Shown here one piece after another: positions 22,600 to 28,756 of a stretch of 28,756 bases of DNA; the first letter of the stretch is position 1; each line of letters starts with the position of its first letter. The translations under genes and the position numbers were made by a program. The notes under the pieces were generated by a model. It worked only from the letters and a program-made list of their open reading frames with translations. It was not told the DNA's origin and searched no databases. The DNA comes from Peptostreptococcaceae bacterium (GTDB lineage Bacteria > Bacillota > Clostridia > Peptostreptococcales > Anaerovoracaceae), in NCBI GenBank assembly GCA_016650115.1, contig JAENWI010000002.1:1-28756 (forward strand), read 5' to 3'.

Positions 22600-22944
22600 T
22601 TATTTGCCTGATTCCAACAGTTTTCCTCTATTTGCTGCAGATTTTAAAGATTTAATAACTTCCTGGCACTTTATACCGTTTATAGTATTTCTCCCTATAA
22701 TTATTAAGTCGTATCCTATTCTAAATTCTTTTTCTAGTTCTCTAAAGCTTTCCTTCATCAGTCGGCGTGCTCTATTTCTAAATACACTATTCCCAACTTT
22801 TTTGCTTGCTAAAAAGGCGACCCTGTTGTATGTCAGTCCATTTTTTCTATAAAACAACACGACATATTTATCACCAACAGATTTTCCTTTGCTATACAGC
22901 GTAGAAAAATCTTTTTTTTTGCGTAAAACATTCGGTTTTAGCAT
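22600..22944 (-). CDS. rnpA: Ribonuclease P protein component
   Basis: Basic 114-residue protein subunit of RNase P, which helps the catalytic RNA bind and cleave pre-tRNA 5' leaders. It has LRKKKDFSTLYSKGKSV near the N-terminus, FLASKKVGNSV and the RNR signature RNRARRLMKESFR at 56-68. It follows rpmH by 53 bases, with a terminator-like hairpin between, the common arrangement that lets the abundant ribosomal protein and scarce RnpA be expressed at different levels. Confidence 0.97.
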   Translation of the reverse strand: MLKPNVLRKKKDFSTLYSKGKSVGDKYVVLFYRKNGLTYNRVAFLASKKVGNSVFRNRARRLMKESFRELEKEFRIGYDLIIIGRNTINGIKCQEVIKSLKSAANRGKLLESGK

Positions 22945-22975
22945 TTCTCACCATATTAAAGAGTATCCTTTAAAC

Positions 22976-22997
22976 AAAAAGACCACGTTTGCGGTCT
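22976..22997 (-). terminator. Terminator or attenuator between rpmH and rnpA
   Basis: AGACCGC pairs with GTGGTCT (one G-U pair) around an AAAC loop, followed by five T in the minus direction. It starts directly at the rpmH stop codon. It probably reduces transcription into rnpA. Confidence 0.8.
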
Positions 22998-23132
22998 CTA
23001 TGCTGTCAACTCTTTTCTTCCTCTTGCTCTTCTTCTCTTTAATACATTTCTACCGTTTTTTGTATTCATTCTTTTTCTAAAGCCATGTTCCTTTTTTCTT
23101 TGTCTTACTTTTGGCTGATAAGTTTGCTTCAT
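22998..23132 (-). CDS. rpmH: 50S ribosomal protein L34
   Basis: A 44-residue very basic protein read directly from the minus strand: it begins MKQTYQPKVRQRKKEHGFRK and continues RMNTKNGRNVLKRRRARGRKE to LTA, the universal L34 pattern. GGAGG lies 9 bases before the ATG. It is the first gene of the leftward cluster from the origin and is driven by the strong promoter about 80 bases upstream. Confidence 0.98.
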   Translation of the reverse strand: MKQTYQPKVRQRKKEHGFRKRMNTKNGRNVLKRRRARGRKELTA

Positions 23133-23213
23133 ATCTAAAACACCTCCTTGCTCAATATTTAAAGATATATTCTGCTGCGATATCTAAATTTCAACTCGCA
23201 TACATACCGTATT

Positions 23214-23242
23214 AGTATACCCAACCACCTAATAAAAGTCAA
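23214..23242 (-). promoter_or_regulatory. Promoter of rpmH
   Basis: TTGACT and TATACT, each one mismatch from consensus, are 17 bases apart on the minus strand. It points away from dnaA. The divergent 352-base gap between rpmH and dnaA otherwise contains the rpmH leader, AT-rich sequence and the DnaA boxes near dnaA; no gene is seen. Confidence 0.85.
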
Positions 23243-23351
23243 CTGGTATATAGGCTAATATAAATATATTTATCAATGTAAACTCTTTATTCTTAATTTT
23301 CAAGCATATTATATCTACATATTGTAGCACTTGTTAAAACTATGCACAATA

Positions 23352-23425
23352 TTATCCACAAGTTGTGGATAACTTATTCACTATCTGGTTTTTGCCCATA
23401 AAATATTCCCCTTGCCTGTGGATAA
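23352..23425. promoter_or_regulatory. DnaA-box cluster upstream of dnaA
   Basis: Three perfect 9-mer boxes: TTATCCACA at 23352-23360 on the plus strand, and TGTGGATAA at 23364-23372 and 23417-23425 (minus-strand boxes). The first two form a head-to-head pair three bases apart. A near match (CTATGCACA) lies just before. This is the upstream part of a bipartite origin and likely mediates dnaA autoregulation. Confidence 0.9.
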
Positions 23426-23440
23426 CTTTTTTTGTATTAT
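23412..23440 (+). promoter_or_regulatory. Candidate dnaA promoter overlapping a DnaA box
   Basis: TTGCCT and TATTAT are 17 bases apart, 45 bases before the dnaA ATG. The spacer holds the third DnaA box (23417-23425), so bound DnaA would block the promoter. The -35 is weak (4 of 6). Confidence 0.5.
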
Positions 23441-23484
23441 ATAGATATATCAATTATACATACTTCAAAACAAAGGAAGCAATA

Positions 23485-24816
23485 ATGAAAAATTTTAAGA
23501 ATAACTGGTTAAAAGTCCTTGACGCCCTTTCAAAAGAGACCACTGAGGTAGGTTACAGTACTTGGTTTGTTCCAATTACACCGATTCGAATCGACGATGC
23601 AGGTGGCAAGATTTATCTTGATCCCTTTAGTGAATTAAATCTTAATATTTTAGCTGCACGATATTTGCCTTTACTTGAAAATACTATTTGTGAGGTTTTT
23701 AAGAAAAAATACACCGTTGTATTTGAATTTCATGAAGAAGAAGAAGATTCTTCCTATCTTGGCCTTGGCGAAAATTTCAGGGAAGAGTATTACTTAAATC
23801 CCCGTTATAATTTTGGCAGCTTTGTAGTTGGTGAAAATAACAAATATGCTCACGCGGCGGCTCAGGCTGTTGCAAAAACTCCTTCTGATGCATATAATCC
23901 ATTATTTATATATGGTGATTCCGGCCTTGGCAAGACTCATTTAATGCATGCTATAGGCCATTATATATTACAAAATTATCCAAAATTAAAAGTTCTTTAT
24001 GTTTCTTCAGAAATGTTCACAAATGAATTGATTAAATCTATAGGAGAAAGAAAAACTATTGAATTTAGGAACAAATATAGAAGTATAGATGTTTTATTAA
24101 TAGATGATATTCAGTTTATAGAAGGAAAAGAAGGAACACAAGAAGAGTTTTTTCACACTTTCAATACTCTTTATGAAGCAAACAAGCAAATTATCATATC
24201 AAGCGACAGACCTCCGAATAGACTTACTAATATTGAGGATCGTTTACGTTCAAGGTTCCAGTGGAATTTTATAGCAGATATTCAGCCGCCTGACTATGAA
24301 ACAAGAGTTGCTATATTGATAAAAAAAGCAACTCTTGAAAATATTGAAATTACAAATGATTTAATTGATGTTATTGGATATATAGCAGAAAAAATTAAAT
24401 TAAATATTAGAGAACTTGAAGGTGCTTTCACTCGTGTAGTCGGTTATGCAAGTCTGGTGGACGAAAAAATTAATGTTCCTTTTGCTAAAAACGTTTTAAA
24501 AGACGTACTTTCATCAGAAGAAACAGCAATCAATCAGGAAAATATTAAAAAACTGGTGTGTAAACACTTTAATATCAAGGTTTCGGAAATGGAATCTGCA
24601 AAAAGAGATAGGAGCATCTCTTTTCCAAGACAAATTGCCATGTACCTTTGCAGAGATATGACAGACTTATCTCTCCCTAAAATTGGTATAGCTTTTGGTA
24701 AAAGAGATCATACTACAGTTTTACATGCATGTGATAAAATTTCAACTGAAATAAAAAGCAATCCTTCTGTTAAGGATATTATAAATTCTTTAAAGAAACA
24801 GTTAAAGGATAATTAA
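23485..24816 (+). CDS. dnaA: Chromosomal replication initiator DnaA
   Basis: Initiator ATPase of 443 residues. Domain I is about 1-80 (WLKVLDAL, STWF), domain II a short linker at about 84-105, domain III the AAA+ part with Walker A GDSGLGKTH (144-152) and Walker B LLIDDIQFI (204-212), and domain IV the DNA-binding region with the DnaA signature KRDHTTVLHAC near the end. I start at the ATG giving MKNFKNNW, with AAAGGAAG 6 bases upstream; an in-frame upstream extension of 40 codons crosses the DnaA boxes and has no family resemblance. It is followed by a 154-base interval containing the unwinding element. Confidence 0.98.
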   Translation: MKNFKNNWLKVLDALSKETTEVGYSTWFVPITPIRIDDAGGKIYLDPFSELNLNILAARYLPLLENTICEVFKKKYTVVFEFHEEEEDSSYLGLGENFREEYYLNPRYNFGSFVVGENNKYAHAAAQAVAKTPSDAYNPLFIYGDSGLGKTHLMHAIGHYILQNYPKLKVLYVSSEMFTNELIKSIGERKTIEFRNKYRSIDVLLIDDIQFIEGKEGTQEEFFHTFNTLYEANKQIIISSDRPPNRLTNIEDRLRSRFQWNFIADIQPPDYETRVAILIKKATLENIEITNDLIDVIGYIAEKIKLNIRELEGAFTRVVGYASLVDEKINVPFAKNVLKDVLSSEETAINQENIKKLVCKHFNIKVSEMESAKRDRSISFPRQIAMYLCRDMTDLSLPKIGIAFGKRDHTTVLHACDKISTEIKSNPSVKDIINSLKKQLKDN

Positions 24817-24845
24817 TGCACAATAAAAATGATAACTTTTTAAAG

Positions 24846-24945
24846 TTATCAACACTTTATCAACAGGGTAAACCCGTTGCTGGTAAATGATTTAAACCAC
24901 TTATCCACATATCCACAGGCCCTACTACTACTATTACTAAAAAAA
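24846..24945 (+). other. oriC: Origin of replication: DnaA boxes, DnaA-trios and unwinding element
   Basis: Between dnaA and dnaN lie two near-consensus boxes TTATCAACA (24846-24854, 24857-24865), a perfect TTATCCACA (24901-24909) and an overlapping ATATCCACA (24909-24917). Next comes the GC-rich GGCCC, then CTA-CTA-CTA-CTA-TTA-CTA (24922-24939), i.e. DnaA-trios 3'-GAT on the other strand, and an A/T tract. This is the architecture of the Bacillus basal unwinding system, where DnaA loads from the paired boxes onto the trio strand. A 9-bp hairpin (GATAACTTT, 24831-24850) and a bulged GC hairpin (24861-24879) lie beside it. Confidence 0.93.
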
Positions 24946-24970
24946 TATAAGAAAAAAAAGGAGATTTTAT

Positions 24971-26083
24971 ATGAAATTCACTTGCAGCCAGCAACAATTA
25001 TCAAGAGCTATTAATACTGTTTCAAAAGCAGTTACAGCAAGAACAACAATACCAATTCTTAAAGGGATATTAATTAAAGTCACCAAAGATGGAATATTAT
25101 CTTTATCTGCATCTGATTTAGATTTAAGCATAGAAAAAAAAATAAACGTTCATGTTGAAGAAGAAGGTTCTGTTGTAGTACTTTCCAAACTTTTCGGTGA
25201 TATTATAAGAAAACTTCCAAATGAAAATATAGTAATAGAAAAAATAGAGGAAAATAATATAAATATTAAATGTTCTTCATCAGAATTTACAATAGTTGGA
25301 TTATCACCTGATGAATTTCCAAATATGGGAGAAATAGAAAATAATTACCGAATATTATTAAGTAAAGAAATTTTCAAAGAAATGATTAAGAAAACAGTTT
25401 TTGCTGCGAGTATAGATGAGTCGAAGGGAATTATTGTAGGAGCTTTAATTGAAATAGAAGAAAATTCAATTAATATGGTTGCACTGGATGGTTTCAGGAT
25501 GGCAGTGGCAAGAGAAAAAATAATAAATAATGAGGCAAAAAGAATAATAGTATCGGCAAAAATACTGAATGAAATTAATAAAATAATAAGTGAAAGTGAA
25601 GAAGGAGAAAATATAGAATTAATATTAGATAATAAAAAAGCAGTAATTTTATTAGAGACCACAAAAATAGTTTTAAGATTATTAGATGGAGAATTTATTA
25701 AATACAGGGATATAACACCAAAAGAATTCAAAACAAACGTGGTATTGAATAAAACAAATTTTATGGAAAGTGTAGAAAGAGCTTCACTTTTAGCAAAAGA
25801 AGGAAAAAATAATTTAATTAAATTGGCTATACTTGAAAATAATATGATTATAACCTCAAAATCAGAGGAGGGGAATGTAAAAGAAAATATTATCATAAGT
25901 AAAGATGGCGAAAACTTAGAAATAGGTTTTAACTCGAAATATTTATTAGATGCATTAAAATCTATTAATACAGAGGAAATTAAAATTGAATTAAACACAA
26001 GCATAAGCCCTTGTTTAATAAAACCAATTAAGGGAAATGAATATGAATATTTAATTTTACCGGTTAGATTAACAGGAAATTAA
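24971..26083 (+). CDS. dnaN: DNA polymerase III beta subunit (sliding clamp)
   Basis: Ring-forming processivity clamp, 370 residues in three similar domains. It begins MKFTCSQQQLSRAINTVSKAV, has TIPILKGILIKV, DEFPNM near 117-122 and ALDGFRMA, and ends YEYLILPVRL as clamps do. AAGGAG lies 8 bases before the ATG. It is followed 14 bases later by recF; the S4-domain gene (yaaA/rlbA) that often lies between them in Bacilli is absent. Codon use is strongly A-rich, with long runs of AAA, ATA and GAA. Confidence 0.98.
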   Translation: MKFTCSQQQLSRAINTVSKAVTARTTIPILKGILIKVTKDGILSLSASDLDLSIEKKINVHVEEEGSVVVLSKLFGDIIRKLPNENIVIEKIEENNINIKCSSSEFTIVGLSPDEFPNMGEIENNYRILLSKEIFKEMIKKTVFAASIDESKGIIVGALIEIEENSINMVALDGFRMAVAREKIINNEAKRIIVSAKILNEINKIISESEEGENIELILDNKKAVILLETTKIVLRLLDGEFIKYRDITPKEFKTNVVLNKTNFMESVERASLLAKEGKNNLIKLAILENNMIITSKSEEGNVKENIIISKDGENLEIGFNSKYLLDALKSINTEEIKIELNTSISPCLIKPIKGNEYEYLILPVRLTGN

Positions 26084-26097
26084 AGGAATAAAATAGT

Positions 26098-27192
26098 ATG
26101 TTTATTAAAAAAATAGAACTTAATAATTTTAGAAATTATATTCACCTTGATATGGATTTTCATAAAAAGGTGAATATTTTGCTTGGAAAAAATGCACAAG
26201 GAAAGACCAATTTAGTAGAGGCTATTTATTTTACATCGATAGGTAAATCTTTTCGTACAAATAAAGACAATGAAATGATTGGGTTTGATGGAGAATTTGC
26301 CAGAGTTAAAATAATAGCCGAAAAGAATGAAGAACCATTAGAATTAGAATTATTGATAAAAAAAGAAGGAAAAGAAGTAAAAAAAGAAGGATATAAATTA
26401 TCAAAAACGTCTGAGATGCTTGATAATATATATATAGTTGTTTTTTCTCCAGAAGATCTTAGAATTGTTAAAGATGAACCTGAAAAAAGAAGAAAATTTA
26501 TAGACAGGGAGCTTTGTCAGTTAAAACCTGTTTATTATAATAATTTATCAAGATATAAAAAAATTTTACAGCAGAGGAATGCCCTTTTAAAAGGAAAAGA
26601 AATAAAAGAAGACATTTTAAAAGTATGGGATATTTCTATTTGTGAGGTTGGAAGTGAAATAATAAGACAAAGAAGAGAATTTATTGAAAAAATAAATATA
26701 ATAAGCAAAGAAATTCATAAAGAAATCACCAATAATAAAGAAATTCTAGATATAATATATGAATCAAATATTGAGTATGTTGAAAATATAGAAAAACAAA
26801 AAGATTTTTATTTAAAAAAACTGGAAAAAAACTGGAAAAATGATATTTATAAAGGAAATACGAGCGTTGGACCTCATAAAGACGATTTAAAACTGATTGT
26901 TAATGGAATTGATATAAGAAATTATGGATCTCAAGGACAGCAAAGAACTGCTGCCTTATCTTTAAAACTAGCAGAAGTAAAACTGATTGAAGAAGAAAAA
27001 AGAGAAAAGCCAATATTACTTTTAGATGATGTTTTATCTGAACTTGACAGTACAAGACAAAAGTATTTAATAAATTCTTTGAAAGATCTTCAAATTTTTA
27101 TTACAACGACTGAAATAAGTAAATTTCTTGAGGAAAGTTTATCAGAAAAGAACATATATATAGTAAAAGAGGGTAACGTGAATAAAAGGTGA
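26098..27192 (+). CDS. recF: DNA replication and repair protein RecF
   Basis: SMC-like ATPase that helps load RecA at gaps and acts in replication restart. In 364 residues: Walker A GKNAQGKTN (35-43), the signature GSQGQQRTAALSLKLAE, Walker B PILLLDDVLSELD, and the D-loop region following. The start MFIKKIELNNFRNY is typical, with AAAGGAA upstream. It is co-directional with dnaN and separated by only 14 bases. No remB/DUF370 gene follows; 187 bases of AT-rich sequence lead to gyrB. Confidence 0.97.
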   Translation: MFIKKIELNNFRNYIHLDMDFHKKVNILLGKNAQGKTNLVEAIYFTSIGKSFRTNKDNEMIGFDGEFARVKIIAEKNEEPLELELLIKKEGKEVKKEGYKLSKTSEMLDNIYIVVFSPEDLRIVKDEPEKRRKFIDRELCQLKPVYYNNLSRYKKILQQRNALLKGKEIKEDILKVWDISICEVGSEIIRQRREFIEKINIISKEIHKEITNNKEILDIIYESNIEYVENIEKQKDFYLKKLEKNWKNDIYKGNTSVGPHKDDLKLIVNGIDIRNYGSQGQQRTAALSLKLAEVKLIEEEKREKPILLLDDVLSELDSTRQKYLINSLKDLQIFITTTEISKFLEESLSEKNIYIVKEGNVNKR

Positions 27193-27303
27193 TATATATA
27201 GTAAACTAAGATATATAAATTAGCACCTAAATACAGCCATTGACTAATGAAAACAACATTTACTTCTTTTTAACATTTATTTTTAATATTAGGGCTAAAA
27301 AGC

Positions 27304-27332
27304 TTGAAAAATTAAGGGAAATATAGTACAAT
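27304..27332 (+). promoter_or_regulatory. Promoter of gyrB
   Basis: TTGAAA and TACAAT are separated by exactly 17 bases, 47 bases before the gyrB ATG. It lies in the 187-base gap after recF, so gyrB has its own promoter. Confidence 0.8.
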
Positions 27333-27379
27333 ATGTTGTGGTAAAAGAACAAAATTTAATTATGAGGTGATACAAAAAA

Positions 27380-28756
27380 ATGAGCAATGAAATAAATAAA
27401 GACCAGTACGATGCAGCCCAGATTCAAGTGCTTGAAGGTCTTGAAGCAGTCAGAAAAAGACCAGGTATGTACATAGGAACGACAGGTCCTAGAGGATTAC
27501 ATCATCTTGTATATGAAGTTGTTGACAACAGTGTTGATGAGGCTTTGGCAGGCCATTGCAGTCTGATTAACGTAACAATACACAATGATAATTCTATTAC
27601 AGTAGAAGATGATGGCAGAGGAATGCCGGTTGATAACCATCCAAAGCTTGGAATACCAGCTGTTGAAGTTATTCATACGATTCTGCATGCCGGTGGAAAG
27701 TTTGGCGGAGGAGGATATAAGGTTTCTGGGGGACTCCATGGAGTTGGTGCATCTGTTGTAAATGCTCTTTCATCAGAAATGGAAGTTGAAATAAAAAGAA
27801 ATGGGAAAATTTACAGACAAACCTATAGTAAGGGAAAAACAACATCAAAATTGACTGAGATTGGTGAATCTAGAAAAACAGGATCAAAAACACATTTTGT
27901 CCCAGATCCGGAGATTTTTGAGGAAGTGATTTTTGATTATGCAACCCTTGAACATAGACTCAGAGAGATGGCTTTTTTAAATAAAGGAATTAAGATAACA
28001 ATAAAGGACGAGAGAGAAGGTCAAAAGAAACAGGAGATTTTTCACTACGAGGGTGGTATTAAGGAATTTGTTAAGCATCAAAACAAAAATAAGGAAGTTA
28101 TTCATCCTGACATTATCTATTTTGAATTCAAGAAGAACAACCTGGAGGTTGAAATTGCAATGCAGTATACAGATCGTTACAACGAGCTGATACTTTCCTA
28201 TGCAAACAATATTAATACTCCTGAGGGCGGAACCCACATGATAGGTTTCAAATCTGCACTTACGAGGGTTTTTAATGAATACGCAAAAAGAAATAAGTAT
28301 ATAAAAGAAAATGACGATGCACTCGCGGGAGAAGATGTGAGAGAGGGATTAACAGCTATTATTTCTGTTAAACTTGAAAATCCTCAATTTGAAGGTCAAA
28401 CAAAGACAAAACTAGGAAACAGTGAAGTTAGAGGATTTGTTGAAACTTCAACAAATGAACATTTAACTGGATTTCTTGAGGAAAACCCGGCTCAGGCGAG
28501 AATAATTTTAGATAAATGTTTAAGAGCGGCGAGAGCAAGAGAAGCGGCTAGAAAAGCAAGGGAATTAACAAGAAGAAAAGGAGTTTTGGATGGAATAGCA
28601 CTTCCGGGAAAGTTAGCTGACTGTTCAGAGAAAGATCCTGTTCTATCAGAAATATTTCTTGTGGAAGGAGATTCCGCCGGAGGCAGTGCTAAGATGGGAA
28701 GAGACAGAAAAAGACAGGCCATCCTGCCACTTAGAGGTAAAATATTAAATGTAGAG
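27380..28756 (+). CDS. gyrB: DNA gyrase subunit B, N-terminal 459 residues (partial)
   Basis: Open to the right edge with no stop. It starts MSNEINKDQYDAAQIQVLEGLEAV-RKRPGMYIG after a GAGGTGA ribosome binding site. The GHKL ATPase domain shows YEVVDNSVDEALAG (catalytic Glu), DDGRGMPVD and GGLHGVGASVVNALS; the transducer domain follows with QTKTKLGN and the conserved lysine; the TOPRIM domain begins with VEGDSAGGSAKMGRDR. GyrB rather than ParE is supported by the origin context next to recF and by sequence. It introduces negative supercoils with GyrA. Confidence 0.97.
   Translation, partial: MSNEINKDQYDAAQIQVLEGLEAVRKRPGMYIGTTGPRGLHHLVYEVVDNSVDEALAGHCSLINVTIHNDNSITVEDDGRGMPVDNHPKLGIPAVEVIHTILHAGGKFGGGGYKVSGGLHGVGASVVNALSSEMEVEIKRNGKIYRQTYSKGKTTSKLTEIGESRKTGSKTHFVPDPEIFEEVIFDYATLEHRLREMAFLNKGIKITIKDEREGQKKQEIFHYEGGIKEFVKHQNKNKEVIHPDIIYFEFKKNNLEVEIAMQYTDRYNELILSYANNINTPEGGTHMIGFKSALTRVFNEYAKRNKYIKENDDALAGEDVREGLTAIISVKLENPQFEGQTKTKLGNSEVRGFVETSTNEHLTGFLEENPAQARIILDKCLRAARAREAARKARELTRRKGVLDGIALPGKLADCSEKDPVLSEIFLVEGDSAGGSAKMGRDRKRQAILPLRGKILNVE

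Noticed and set aside
23365..23484. Forty-codon N-terminal extension of dnaA
   Set aside because: It would translate the DnaA boxes and the candidate promoter; the MKNFKNNW start has a proper ribosome site and matches DnaA domain I.
25345..26004. A 219-codon open frame on the minus strand inside dnaN
   Set aside because: It is fully antisense to a certain sliding-clamp gene, rich in Ile/Leu/Ser/Phe as expected from the complement of A-rich coding sequence, and has no credible ribosome binding site or family resemblance.
27193..27303. Possible remB or other small gene between recF and gyrB
   Set aside because: Stops are frequent in all frames and no conserved small protein could be read.

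Overview
The window spans a bacterial chromosomal replication origin and its left flank. The gene set (rpmH-rnpA-yidD-yidC-jag-mnmE-mnmG-rsmG-parA-parB to the left, dnaA-dnaN-recF-gyrB to the right), low GC, strong AGGAGG-type ribosome binding sites, Firmicutes-type parS sites and an ornithine-fermentation operon point to an anaerobic, amino-acid-fermenting member of the Clostridia/Tissierellia (a Sedimentibacter- or Acetoanaerobium-like organism is a reasonable guess, not proven).

Layout. (1) 1-4710, minus strand: the end of an ornithine degradation operon (ord-ortA-ortB-oraS, the last cut by the window edge). It is preceded by a PAS/AAA+/Fis sigma-54 activator. Between them lie the activator's terminator, a near-perfect -24/-12 promoter and two identical palindromes; a third copy of the palindrome sits on the activator's own -35 box. 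(2) 4867-6383: an ArsR-like regulator converging on an NhaA-type antiporter, with a shared terminator. (3) 6496-10989, minus: one apparent six-gene operon for an unknown secreted protein, YycH, YycI, WalJ, RlmH and an HD-domain protein. WalR and WalK are not present here, yet a WalR-type direct repeat lies over the promoter. (4) 11128-13659, plus: RNase HI, a secreted SLH-like/transglutaminase-like protein and a half-size EamA-like membrane protein. (5) 13660-13906: non-coding, with a large inverted repeat and what may be a decayed gene tail. (6) 13907-23132, minus: ogt, sprT-like, parB, parA, then rsmG, mnmG, mnmE, jag, yidC, yidD, rnpA, rpmH, with two parS sites bracketing parAB. (7) 23133-28756, plus: dnaA, dnaN, recF and the first 459 codons of gyrB. 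DnaA boxes occur both upstream of dnaA and between dnaA and dnaN. The latter interval carries a textbook basal unwinding element: paired boxes, a GC-rich spacer, DnaA-trios and an A/T tract.

How the parts work together. The right half is the conserved origin, segregation, RNA-modification and protein-insertion cluster, almost all transcribed away from the origin. The left half is accessory: ornithine is converted through 2,4-diaminopentanoate to acetyl-CoA and alanine under an enhancer-dependent switch whose binding sites can be read from the sequence. No tRNA, rRNA, insertion sequence, prophage or CRISPR array was recognised. The most informative non-routine observations are the regulatory architecture of the ornithine operon and the WalR-type box on an operon that carries yycHI without walRK.
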